This document shows positions 23,249 through 31,070 of a DNA stretch of 34,298 nucleotides, piece by piece. Position 1 is the first letter of the stretch. Every line of letters starts with the position of its first letter. The DNA comes from Mycobacteriales bacterium (GTDB lineage: Bacteria; Actinomycetota; Actinomycetes; JAFAQI01). The notes under the pieces are model-generated. The model had not been told where the DNA came from and made no database searches. It worked only from the letters and a program-made list of their open reading frames with translations. Location of the stretch: the NCBI GenBank assembly GCA_035504215.1, contig DATJSI010000024.1, positions 1 to 34,298 on the forward strand, in the 5' to 3' direction. A program made the position numbers and the translations under genes.

Positions 23249-24706
23249 CTAGCGCGTGAGGCGGGCGATCGCGTCCTGCCATCGCTGATAGCCGGCGTCG
23301 TCGCGTTCGGCCGGTTCGAAGCGGCGGTCGAGCTGCCAGGTGTCGCGGAGGTCGTCGGTGGACGACCACACGCCGGTGGCGAGCCCGGCGAGGAATGCCG
23401 CACCGAGCGCGGTCGTCTCGGCGACGACCGGTCGGCGTACCGGCACCTGGAGCTCGTCGGCCTGCAGCCGGCAGAGCAGGTCGTTGGCTGCGGCGCCGCC
23501 GTCGACCGATAGCGTCGGTACGGCGATACCCGCGTCGCGGGTCATGACCTCGACGACGTCCCGGACTTCGTAGGCGATGGCTTCGAGAGTCGCCCGGGCG
23601 AGATGCGCGCTCGTCGTGCCGCGTGTGATGCCGAGGATCATCCCGCGCGCTTCGGGGCGCCAGTGCGGCGCACCGAGCCCGGTCAACGCGGGCACGAAGA
23701 CGACGCCGCCGGAGTCCTCGACCGATGCTGCGAGCGCTTCCGACTCGGCGGCGCTCGCAATGATGCCGAGACCGTCGCGCAGCCACTGGACTGCCGCGCC
23801 GGTGACGAAGATCGCGCCTTCGAGGGCGTAGACCAGGCCGTCGCCGATGTCCCACGCGACCGTCGTGAGCAGGCCCGCGTCCGAGCGGACGACACGCTCG
23901 CCGGTGTTGACGAGGACGAAGGAGCCCGTGCCGTACGTGCACTTGCTGTCCCCGTCGGAGAAACAGGCCTGGCCGAACAGTGCCGCCTGCTGGTCGCCGG
24001 CGATGCCGGCGATCGGGAGATCGAGGCCGAGAAACGCCGCCGGGTCGGTGCGGCCGAACTCGCCCGAGGACCGGCGTATGTCGGGGAGTGCCGAGCGCGG
24101 CACCGTGAACAGCTCGCACAGCTCGTCGCTCCAGTCGCCCGCGACGATGTCGAACAGCAGCGTTCGGCTCGCGTTGCTCGGGTCGGTCGCGTGGACTGCA
24201 CCGGCCGTGAGGCGGGCCACTAGGTAGGAGTCGACGGTGCCGATCACCACCCGGCCGTCGGTGACGCCCGACCACGCCGCCCGGTCGTTCTCGGCCAGCC
24301 AGGTCAGCTTCGTGCCGGTGAAGTAAGGGTCGAGCCGCAGGCCGGTCAGCTCCCGCACCCGACCCTCGCTGCCGGCATCGCGGAGCCGGTCGCAGATCGC
24401 CGAGGTACGCCGGTCCTGCCAGACGATCGCCCGCCGGGGGGCCGCGAGGGTTTCCCGGTCCCAGAGCACTGCCGTCTCGCGCTGGTTGGTGATCCCGACT
24501 GCCGTCGGTGGCGGACCGGACTCGAGAGCGTCCCTGCACGCCGAGAGCGTCGCCTGCCAGATGTCCTCCGGGTCGTGTTCCACCCAGCCCGGCTGCGGGA
24601 AATGCTGCGGGAACTCCTGGTAGCCACGTGCCGCTACCGCGCCGTCCTCGTTGACGAGCAAGGCCGTCACGCCGGTCGTCCCGGCATCGATCGCGAGAAC
24701 GGTCAT
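23249..24706 (-). CDS. glpK: Glycerol kinase
   Basis: 485 residues, FGGY family. Phosphorylates glycerol with ATP. Seen: LAIDAGTTGVTALLV (4-18) phosphate loop, TNQRET (family signature with glycerol-binding Arg-Glu), PYFTGTKLTWL, TDPSNASRTLLFD, GIAGDQQAALFGQ (catalytic Asp) and the C-terminal DGGAAANDLLCRLQAD. It is slightly shorter than E. coli GlpK at 502 residues. No glpF or glpD is beside it. The ATG at 24706 overlaps the DUF1028 stop by four bases, so the two are coupled. A related FGGY sugar kinase cannot be fully excluded, but TNQRET and PSNASRT favour glycerol. Confidence 0.92.
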   Translation of the reverse strand: MTVLAIDAGTTGVTALLVNEDGAVAARGYQEFPQHFPQPGWVEHDPEDIWQATLSACRDALESGPPPTAVGITNQRETAVLWDRETLAAPRRAIVWQDRRTSAICDRLRDAGSEGRVRELTGLRLDPYFTGTKLTWLAENDRAAWSGVTDGRVVIGTVDSYLVARLTAGAVHATDPSNASRTLLFDIVAGDWSDELCELFTVPRSALPDIRRSSGEFGRTDPAAFLGLDLPIAGIAGDQQAALFGQACFSDGDSKCTYGTGSFVLVNTGERVVRSDAGLLTTVAWDIGDGLVYALEGAIFVTGAAVQWLRDGLGIIASAAESEALAASVEDSGGVVFVPALTGLGAPHWRPEARGMILGITRGTTSAHLARATLEAIAYEVRDVVEVMTRDAGIAVPTLSVDGGAAANDLLCRLQADELQVPVRRPVVAETTALGAAFLAGLATGVWSSTDDLRDTWQLDRRFEPAERDDAGYQRWQDAIARLTR

Positions 24707-25560
24707 TGCGCGGCTGCGGCGGCCTTGTCGCGCAGGATCTGCAGGACCACGGGGTCGATCTTCGGCTCCTGCAGCACGCGGTTCTCGAGGTTCTCGATCC
24801 CGGCCCAGTCCCACAACGCCAGCCCCACCGAGTCCACGTCCGCTCCGGTCGGCGGGTGGCCGACCGCGGTCAGCAGTCCGGCGACCTCTGCGGCGATCTC
24901 GTCGGTCACGTCGAGGTACTCCGACCGGTCGGCCTTGCTGAACAGCACCTCGTGCAGATCCAGCAGCCGAGCCAGCTCGGACACCGGGTGAGCTGCGTCG
25001 TCCACCCGCAGGTCGACCTGGATGTCGGAGGTCGCGGCGTACCCGCCGTCCACCGACGCAACGAGCAGCGCGGCGCTCTGCCGGCCACGCCGATCGCCGC
25101 CTGCCTCATCGCCTGCGGTCAGCGCCGCGAGGAGCCGCTCTGCGAGCGGAGCGCGATCGTCGCTCGCCAGCCAGGCCTGCTCCATCGCCTCGACGACCTC
25201 GGGCCCGGTGAGGATGTTGCCCTGGATCGCGTAGCCGTCGCCGGTGATGCCGCCGGCCCAGGGATGGCAACCACTGCCGGTGTACGACGCAGCCCGGCCC
25301 TGGGCGTCGACGATCCCGGCCTGACGCTGTTCGCGTTCGTCGTCGGCCGCGGTGAGCGCGTCGAGAGTCTCCTTCGCACCGAGCCCGCCAGCGAGGTGAG
25401 CGAGCCCCTGCGGCCGGTAGGCGAGGTTGGCGTAGGACTGTGTTGCGATCGCGCCGACTCCCGCCCGGGCGGCGGGTACGGCGGAGCCGACCGCGAGGAA
25501 CTTGGACGCGACAGCAACGCCCCAGGCCGTTCCGTCGGTCGCGACGATGGAGAAGGTCAT
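24703..25560 (-). CDS. DUF1028 family protein (Ntn-hydrolase-like)
   Basis: 285 residues. The N-terminal TFSIVATD...WGVAVASKFLAVGSAVPAARAGVGAIATQSYAN and later GYAIQGNIL and RQSAALLVAS are characteristic of DUF1028, a family with a predicted Ntn-hydrolase fold of unconfirmed activity; Thr2 after the start Met would be the nucleophile if so. The C-terminal third carries the small extra domain seen in longer members (LWDWAGIENLENRV). First gene of the DUF1028-glpK pair, divergent from phosphofructokinase with 45 bases between. ATG at 25560 is five bases after TACGCT. Confidence 0.87.
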   Translation of the reverse strand: MTFSIVATDGTAWGVAVASKFLAVGSAVPAARAGVGAIATQSYANLAYRPQGLAHLAGGLGAKETLDALTAADDEREQRQAGIVDAQGRAASYTGSGCHPWAGGITGDGYAIQGNILTGPEVVEAMEQAWLASDDRAPLAERLLAALTAGDEAGGDRRGRQSAALLVASVDGGYAATSDIQVDLRVDDAAHPVSELARLLDLHEVLFSKADRSEYLDVTDEIAAEVAGLLTAVGHPPTGADVDSVGLALWDWAGIENLENRVLQEPKIDPVVLQILRDKAAAAAQ

Positions 25561-25565
25561 GCCGC

Positions 25566-25571
25566 AGCGTA
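25566..25571 (-). promoter_or_regulatory. -10 box, leaderless promoter of DUF1028-glpK
   Basis: TACGCT on the minus strand, five bases before the ATG at 25560. It lies 22 bases from the divergent phosphofructokinase -10. Confidence 0.55.
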
Positions 25572-25593
25572 GGGCGTCGGCTACCGCGCGCCC

Positions 25594-25599
25594 TAGGCT
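25594..25599 (+). promoter_or_regulatory. -10 box, leaderless promoter of phosphofructokinase gene
   Basis: TAGGCT, six bases, then the GTG at 25606. Confidence 0.6.
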
Positions 25600-25605
25600 G
25601 CCCTT

Positions 25606-26631
25606 GTGCGAATCGGAGTGCTGACCGGTGGCGGTGACTGCCCCGGTCTCAACGCGGTGATCCGGGCGGCGGTGCGCAAGGGCAGCGAGATCTACGGCCA
25701 CAGCTTCGTCGGCTTCCGGGACGGCTGGAAAGGCCCGCTCGAGGGCCTCACGATGCCGCTCGACGTGTCGACCACGCGCGGCATCCTGCCTCGCGGCGGC
25801 ACGATCCTCGGCTCGTCGCGGACGAACCCGCTCAAGGTCGACGGCGGCGTCGAGCAGATCCGCGCCAACCTCGTCGCCCTCGAAGTCGACGCCATGATCG
25901 CGATCGGCGGCGAGGACACCCTCGGCGTCGCGACCGCGATCGCGGGTGAAGGGCTGCGGGTGGTCGGCGTACCGAAGACGATCGACAACGACCTCGGCGC
26001 CACCGACTACACCTTCGGCTTCGACACCGCGGTCCAGATCGCAGTCGACGCGATCGACCGGCTGCACACGACGGCCGAGTCGCACCACCGGGTGCTCATC
26101 GTCGAGGTCATGGGCCGGCACGCCGGTTGGATCGCGTTGCACTCGGGTCTGGCCGGTGGTGCGAACGTCATCCTCATCCCGGAGCGCCCGTTCGACATCG
26201 CGCAGGTCTGCGCCTACATCGAGCACCGGTTTGCATCGCACTACTCGCCGATCGTCGTGGTCGCCGAAGGCGCGACGCCGGCGGAGGGCACGATGGCACT
26301 GCTCGACCAGGGGGTCGACGCGTTCGGTCACGTCCGGCTCGGCGGCATCGGCGCGCTGCTCGCCAGCGAGATCGAGCAGCGGACCGGCAAGGAAGCACGG
26401 GCAACCGTCCTCGGACACGTGCAGCGCGGCGGCACGCCGACGGCGTACGACCGCGTCCTCGCCACGCGCTTCGGCCTGCACGCGATCGACGCCGTGCACG
26501 AAGGCGAGTCAGGGGTGATGGTGGCACTGCGCGGGACCGAGATCGTCCGTGTCCCGCTCGCCGAGGCGACCCGTGAGCTGAAGACGGTGTCGCCGGACCG
26601 CTACGCCGAGGTCGAGGTCTTCTTCGGCTGA
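25606..26631 (+). CDS. pfkA: 6-phosphofructokinase, predicted pyrophosphate-dependent
   Basis: 341 residues, group III PFK type. Seen: VLTGGGDCPGLNAVIR (5-20), IGGEDTLGVAT (100-110), VPKTIDNDL (122-130) with the catalytic Asp, EVMGRHAGW and HVQRGGTPTAYDR. ATP enzymes carry Gly at position 104; here it is D104, and position 124 is K124. This pair marks PPi-dependent enzymes such as that of Amycolatopsis methanolica, whereas the Streptomyces ATP enzyme has G104. Thus PPi is the likely phosphoryl donor, and the reaction would be reversible, serving both glycolysis and gluconeogenesis. Shares a short divergent control region with DUF1028-glpK. Confidence 0.93.
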   Translation: MRIGVLTGGGDCPGLNAVIRAAVRKGSEIYGHSFVGFRDGWKGPLEGLTMPLDVSTTRGILPRGGTILGSSRTNPLKVDGGVEQIRANLVALEVDAMIAIGGEDTLGVATAIAGEGLRVVGVPKTIDNDLGATDYTFGFDTAVQIAVDAIDRLHTTAESHHRVLIVEVMGRHAGWIALHSGLAGGANVILIPERPFDIAQVCAYIEHRFASHYSPIVVVAEGATPAEGTMALLDQGVDAFGHVRLGGIGALLASEIEQRTGKEARATVLGHVQRGGTPTAYDRVLATRFGLHAIDAVHEGESGVMVALRGTEIVRVPLAEATRELKTVSPDRYAEVEVFFG

Positions 26632-26661
26632 CCGGCGCCTCGGCCGGCACCCTGCGCCACC

Positions 26662-26667
26662 TAGTCT
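26662..26667 (+). promoter_or_regulatory. -10 box, leaderless promoter of class II DAHP synthase
   Basis: TAGTCT, six bases, then the GTG at 26674. Confidence 0.6.
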
Positions 26668-26673
26668 TGTTCG

Positions 26674-27981
26674 GTGCCCGCCGCCGCCCAGCAGCCGGAT
26701 TGGCCCGACCTCGCCGAGGTCGCCGCCGTCCGTGACGAGCTGGCGAGCGTGCCCGGCCTGGTCGAGCCGGCGGCCTGTGACGCGCTGCGCGGCCGGCTCG
26801 CTGCCGCCGCTCGTGGCGAGGCGTTCGTCCTGCAGGGCGGTGACTGCGCGGAGACCTTCGCCGGAGTGACCGACGGTCAGGTGCGCGACAAGCTGCGCAC
26901 GATCCTGCAGATGGCGGTCGTGCTGACCTACGGCGCGGGGCTGCCGATCGTCAAGATTGGCCGGATCGGGGGGCAGTTCGCGAAGCCGCGCAGTGCCGAC
27001 ATCGAAGCGCTCACCGGGTTGCCGTCGTACCGCGGTGACGCGGTCAACGACCTCGCGGCGACTCCGGACGCGCGGGTCCCTGATCCGCGCCGGATGGTGC
27101 GCGCCTACCAGGCCAGCGCCGCGACCCTCGAGCTGCTCGCCCGGCACACTACGGGTGGCCTCGCCGACCTTCGGCTCGTGCACGACTGGAACAAGGACTT
27201 CGTCCGGCGCTCGCCGGCCGGCGAGCGTTACGAGCAGCTCGCGCAGGACATCGACCGGGCGCTGGCTTTCATGCGCGCGTGTGGTGTCGACCTCGACCAC
27301 GAGGCCTCGATGCACGGCGTGGAGTTCTTCTCGAGCCACGAGGCGCTGCTGCTCGACTACGAACAACCGCTCACGAGGCACGACGGGGACCGCGACGCTG
27401 CCTACGACCGGTCGGGGCACATGCTCTGGATCGGTGAGCGCACGCGCGCGGTTGACGGCGCCCACGTGGAGTTCGCCGCCGGCATCGCGAACCCGATCGG
27501 GGTCAAGCTGGGTCCGACGGCGACCGTCGAGGAGGCCGTCGCGATCGCGGCCCGGATCGACCCCGACCGCGTCCCGGGCCGGGTCAGCTTCATCACGCGG
27601 ATGGGCGCGGCCCGGGTGAGGGACGCGCTGCCGACTCTCGTGCGGGGCGTGGAGGCAGCCGGCCTCACCGTGACATGGATCTGCGACCCGATGCACGGCA
27701 ACACGATCACCTCGACGACCGGCTACAAGACCCGTCGCTTCGATGACGTCATCGAGGAGGTACGCGGCTTCTTCGATGTGCACCACGCGCTCGGAACCAC
27801 GCCGGGTGGCATTCATGTCGAGCTCACCGGGGACGACGTCACCGAATGTCTCGGTGGCGCCGACGACATCGACCATGCCGACCTCGGGGGACGGTACGAA
27901 ACCGCCTGCGACCCTCGGCTCAACACCGGGCAGGCGATCGAGCTCGCGTTCCTGGTCGCCGGGATGTTGCACGGCGGCTGA
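26674..27981 (+). CDS. aroG: Class II 3-deoxy-7-phosphoheptulonate (DAHP) synthase
   Basis: 435 residues. First step of the shikimate pathway, joining PEP and erythrose 4-phosphate. The metal ligands of the plant-like class are visible: Cys58 in QGGDCAETF, His in CDPMHGNT, Glu in HVELTGDD and Asp in ACDPRLN. Also GRIGGQFAKPRS, SFITRMG and THLWIG-like MLWIGERT. The N-terminus lacks about 30 residues present in the M. tuberculosis enzyme (Rv2178c), which carry part of its regulatory surface there; the promoter spacing supports the GTG at 26674 as the true start. A second, unrelated DAHP synthase lies 2 kb away. Confidence 0.95.
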   Translation: MPAAAQQPDWPDLAEVAAVRDELASVPGLVEPAACDALRGRLAAAARGEAFVLQGGDCAETFAGVTDGQVRDKLRTILQMAVVLTYGAGLPIVKIGRIGGQFAKPRSADIEALTGLPSYRGDAVNDLAATPDARVPDPRRMVRAYQASAATLELLARHTTGGLADLRLVHDWNKDFVRRSPAGERYEQLAQDIDRALAFMRACGVDLDHEASMHGVEFFSSHEALLLDYEQPLTRHDGDRDAAYDRSGHMLWIGERTRAVDGAHVEFAAGIANPIGVKLGPTATVEEAVAIAARIDPDRVPGRVSFITRMGAARVRDALPTLVRGVEAAGLTVTWICDPMHGNTITSTTGYKTRRFDDVIEEVRGFFDVHHALGTTPGGIHVELTGDDVTECLGGADDIDHADLGGRYETACDPRLNTGQAIELAFLVAGMLHGG

Positions 27982-28002
27982 GCCAGGGCGAGGTCGGCGG
28001 CG

Positions 28003-28881
28003 TCAGTGGCTGAGGACGCCGATGGCGATGCCGAGCGTGATCGCCAGCACCAGCACCACGACGGCGATGACCGGCGAGACGGCCGGCCCTGGATCGTGGT
28101 CGTCGTCGACCGCCTGCAGGACCGCCTCGTGGCTCGGCAGGAGCGCCTCCGCGCGGATCGCGATCCGGACGATCATCGACTCCCGCGCGTCGTCGTCCAT
28201 CGCGCTGATCGGCAGGCCGGCGGCAAGTCGCCGCCCACGCGCGAGTGCTTCGACCACCGCCTCACAGGCCGCGCAGGTCATCGTGTGGCGGCGCAGCGGC
28301 GCGGCGCGGGGAGATTCGAGTGTGCCTTCTGCGAGCCGGCTCAGTGAGACCAGGTCGACCGTCGTCCGCCCCTCGTGTGCCGAGAGATCCGGGGCGTCCT
28401 TCCAGTCGTACGCCGCGACCAGATGCAGCCGGCCGCTTGCGGTCAGCTCCGCGGCCGGGCCGAAGCCGCGCCGCAGCGCGACGCCGACCGCCTGCGGCGG
28501 CAGGTCGTAGCAGTCACGGAGAACCACGGCCGAGCGCTCGGCTTCCACGAGGCTGGCCAGCGCCACCCGCACGTCGGCCTCACCGGGTGTCCCGGCGAGC
28601 AGGCTGACCGGGTCCTCGACGGCTGCCAGACTGCCCGGCCCGCCGCCGGCGCTGCTGTGCTCGATCGCCCGCGCGAACCACCAGCCGGCCAGGTCGATCA
28701 CGGTTTCCGGGACGGTCACGACCGCGTCGAGGAGGGCGGTGGCCTGGTTCTCCGCGAACTCGATCGCCTCGATGGCCGGCGCTCCGCTTCGGCGAAGCAG
28801 GTCGTTGACGCGGTCGGCGTACACCCGGATCGCGCTGACGAAGTCGTCAGCCGACACGAGGGCGACGACGTCGCGGGGCAC
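28003..28881 (-). CDS. Degenerate ECF sigma-like / HxxxCxxC zinc-motif membrane protein
   Basis: 292 residues. Residues 10-75 (SADDFVSAIRVYADRVNDLL, then DLAGWWFARAIE) resemble ECF sigma region 2 in hydrophobic pattern, and 105-160 (LVEAERSAVVLRDCYDLPP, AAELTASGRLHLVAAYD) resemble region 4, but the -10 and -35 reading residues are not recognisable. H199-x3-C203-x2-C206 then matches the zinc anti-sigma (ZAS) motif. A helix at about 268-290 anchors the C-terminus. So sigma-like and anti-sigma-like parts appear in one chain. I do not recognise the family. GTG at 28881 lies six bases after TAACCT. Converges with class II DAHP synthase (21-base gap). Confidence 0.75.
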   Translation of the reverse strand: MPRDVVALVSADDFVSAIRVYADRVNDLLRRSGAPAIEAIEFAENQATALLDAVVTVPETVIDLAGWWFARAIEHSSAGGGPGSLAAVEDPVSLLAGTPGEADVRVALASLVEAERSAVVLRDCYDLPPQAVGVALRRGFGPAAELTASGRLHLVAAYDWKDAPDLSAHEGRTTVDLVSLSRLAEGTLESPRAAPLRRHTMTCAACEAVVEALARGRRLAAGLPISAMDDDARESMIVRIAIRAEALLPSHEAVLQAVDDDHDPGPAVSPVIAVVVLVLAITLGIAIGVLSH

Positions 28882-28886
28882 GCGGA

Positions 28887-28892
28887 TAGGTT
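28887..28892 (+). promoter_or_regulatory. -10 box of threonine aldolase gene
   Basis: TAGGTT, about 38 bases before the GTG at 28930, giving a leader of about 31 bases with GGAGG eight bases from the start. It overlaps the minus-strand -10 box of the divergent gene by five bases. Confidence 0.4.
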
Positions 28893-28893
28893 A
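28888..28893 (-). promoter_or_regulatory. -10 box, leaderless promoter of the sigma-like membrane protein
   Basis: TAACCT on the minus strand, six bases before the GTG at 28881. Confidence 0.55.
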
Positions 28894-28929
28894 GGTCGAC
28901 TCGGATCCTGAAGCCCGGAGGCAACGCCA

Positions 28930-29970
28930 GTGCCCGCGATCGTCGATCTGCGCAGCGACACCGTGACGCGCCCGACCGAGGCCATGCGCAAGGCGATGGC
29001 CGAGGCGGAGGTGGGTGACGACGTCTACGCCGAGGATCCCACGATCAACGCGCTCGAGGAGGAGGTCGCCGGCCTGTTCGGGCACGCTGCCGCCGTCTTC
29101 GTCCCGACCGGGACGATGGGCAACCAGATCGCGCTGCGGATGCTGTGCACTCACGGCGAGGAGCTGCTGTGTGACGCCGACGCGCATGTCGTGAGCTACG
29201 AAGGCGGGGGTCTCGCCGCCCAGGGTGGGATCCAGACCCGGACGATGGTCGTCCCGCGCGGGCTGCTGAGCCCCGAGGTGGTGAAACCACAGATCCGCGT
29301 CGCCGGCTTCCACGCCGTCCCGACCGTCGCGCTCGAGGTCGAGCAGACGCACAACCGTGGCGGGGGAGCGGTCTATCCGCTCTCGCTCCTTCGGGAGCTG
29401 CGCGGCCTGGTCGACCAGTACGGACTGGCGTTTCACTGCGACGGCGCGCGGGTCTGGAACGCGCACGTGGCGAGCGGCGTCTCGCTCTCCGAGTACGGCG
29501 TGCTGTTCGACACGATGTCGGTGTGCTTGAGCAAAGGGCTCGGCGCACCGGTCGGGTCCGTCGTACTCATGAAGGACGCCGACCGTGTGGAGGAGGCGCG
29601 CGAGCTGCGGCACCGGCTCGGCGGTGCGATGCGGCAGGCCGGGATCATCGCCGCCGGCGGGCGCTACGCCCTTGCCCATCACATCGAGCGGTTGGCTGAG
29701 GACCACGAGCGGGCGAAGCGGCTCGCGGTCGCGATCGCGGACGTCGCGCCGGACGCCGTCGATCCGGGCACGGTCGAGACCAACATGGTGATGCTCGACG
29801 TCACGGGATCCGGCATCGATGCGGTGACGCTCGACGCGGTGTGTCGCGAGGAGGGCGTGCTGATCTCCACCATGGCGCCGCACTGGGTGCGCCTCGTCAC
29901 GCACCTCGATGTCGACGACGCAGCTATCGACCGCGCGATCGCGGTGATTCGCAGCGCGCTTGCGAGCTAG
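28930..29970 (+). CDS. ltaE: Low-specificity L-threonine aldolase
   Basis: 346 residues, fold-type I PLP enzyme. Splits threonine or allo-threonine to glycine and acetaldehyde. Seen: DLRSDTVTRPTEAMR (6-20) family signature, VPTGTMGNQIAL (58-69), H86 in DAHVVSYEGGG stacking on PLP, HCDGARVWNA (169-178) with D171, and CLSKGLGAPVGS (199-210) with the PLP Lys K202. GTG at 28930 follows GGAGG by eight bases. Converges with aroF with 12 bases between the stops. Confidence 0.95.
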   Translation: MPAIVDLRSDTVTRPTEAMRKAMAEAEVGDDVYAEDPTINALEEEVAGLFGHAAAVFVPTGTMGNQIALRMLCTHGEELLCDADAHVVSYEGGGLAAQGGIQTRTMVVPRGLLSPEVVKPQIRVAGFHAVPTVALEVEQTHNRGGGAVYPLSLLRELRGLVDQYGLAFHCDGARVWNAHVASGVSLSEYGVLFDTMSVCLSKGLGAPVGSVVLMKDADRVEEARELRHRLGGAMRQAGIIAAGGRYALAHHIERLAEDHERAKRLAVAIADVAPDAVDPGTVETNMVMLDVTGSGIDAVTLDAVCREEGVLISTMAPHWVRLVTHLDVDDAAIDRAIAVIRSALAS

Positions 29971-29982
29971 GGCGATGCCCCG

Positions 29983-31008
29983 CTAAGGCGCCACTACCGG
30001 TCGCTTGCCGACGAGTGGCGGCAGATCCCGAACAGCGGCGGCGAGCGCTTGCAGGTCGACGTCGACCAGGGCCTGTGGGCCGTCACAAAGAGCAGTGCCC
30101 GGCTCGGGATGCAGATCGACCATGACCGCATCCGCCCCGGCCGCGATCGACGCCCGGGCGAGCGGCACGACCAGCTCGCGGCGGCCGCCCGCGTGTGACG
30201 GATCGGCGATGACCGGCAGGTGCGACAGCGACTGGACGAGCGGGATCGCGCTGATGTCGAGGGTGTTCCGGTAGGCGGTCTCGAAGGTACGGATGCCGCG
30301 CTCGCACAAGACGATGTCGAGGTTGCCGCGCTGAGCGATGTACTCGGCGGCCATCAGCCACTCCTCGATCGTCGCGTTCATGCCGCGCTTGAGCATGACC
30401 GGCTTGCCTGCGTGGCCGGCGGCTTGCAGCAGCGCGAAGTTCTGCATGTTGCGCGTGCCGATCTGCAGCATGTCGGCGTACTCGGCGACCAGGTCGACGT
30501 CGCGCGCATCGACGACCTCGGTGACGATCGGGAGTCCGGTCTCTGCCTTGGCCTCGGCGAGAATCTTGAGGCCGGCCTCGCCGAGACCTTGGAAGGCGTA
30601 CGGCGACGTTCGCGGCTTGAAGGCGCCGCCGCGGAGGAGCGCTGCGCCGCCGGACTTTGCCATCCTGGCTGCGCTCACCGTCTGCTCCGACGTCTCGACC
30701 GCGCACGGGCCGGCGATCAATGTGAAGGTGTCCGGACCGATCGGCACGCCGGCCACCGACACTGTCGATCGGTCGGGATGGTTCTCGCGGCTCACCAGCT
30801 TGTAGGGCGCGGAGATCCGGACCACGTTGCTGACGCCGGGTAACGCGTCGAGGTTGAGCGTCTCGAACTGCTCGACGTCGCCGACCAGGCCGACGATCGT
30901 GCGGTGCACGCCGCGGCTCACGAACGCCGAGCCACCTGCGGCCTGCACCGTGCGGACCACAGCGTCCAGCTCGTCGGCCGTCGCCTCCGATGACATGACC
31001 ACCACCAT
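29983..31008 (-). CDS. aroF: Type I DAHP synthase with N-terminal regulatory domain
   Basis: 341 residues. Residues 1-75 (MVVVMSSEATADELDAVVRT, GVHRTIVGLVGD, LPGVSNVVRI) form the ferredoxin-like regulatory domain of Thermotoga-type enzymes, used for feedback inhibition by aromatic amino acids. The catalytic barrel has TLIAGPCAVE, GGAFKPRTSPYAFQGLG, QIGTRNMQNF, VMLKRGMNATIEEW, VLCERGIRTFE and IADPSHAGGR, all type I signatures. It repeats the reaction of the class II enzyme 2 kb away but shares no motifs with it. It is preceded by an aromatic attenuator, so it is probably the regulated isoenzyme. ATG at 31008 has only a weak purine-rich ribosome site. Confidence 0.95.
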   Translation of the reverse strand: MVVVMSSEATADELDAVVRTVQAAGGSAFVSRGVHRTIVGLVGDVEQFETLNLDALPGVSNVVRISAPYKLVSRENHPDRSTVSVAGVPIGPDTFTLIAGPCAVETSEQTVSAARMAKSGGAALLRGGAFKPRTSPYAFQGLGEAGLKILAEAKAETGLPIVTEVVDARDVDLVAEYADMLQIGTRNMQNFALLQAAGHAGKPVMLKRGMNATIEEWLMAAEYIAQRGNLDIVLCERGIRTFETAYRNTLDISAIPLVQSLSHLPVIADPSHAGGRRELVVPLARASIAAGADAVMVDLHPEPGTALCDGPQALVDVDLQALAAAVRDLPPLVGKRPVVAP

Positions 31009-31040
31009 CGCTCTGTCTCTTTCTCGGGATCAGGAGCACG

Positions 31041-31070
31041 AAAAAAGCCCCGGGCGGTTTGCCCGGGGCT
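31041..31070 (-). terminator. Intrinsic terminator of the aroF attenuator
   Basis: Minus strand: arm AGCCCCGGGC, loop AAACC, arm GCCCGGGGC, then six T. The stem is perfect (nine G/C-rich pairs plus A-T). It stands 33 bases before the aroF start and downstream of the leader peptide. Confidence 0.93.

Noticed and set aside
24707-26499. Long minus-strand frames upstream of glpK and DUF1028
   Set aside because: They run through DUF1028 and phosphofructokinase in antisense and have no family features.
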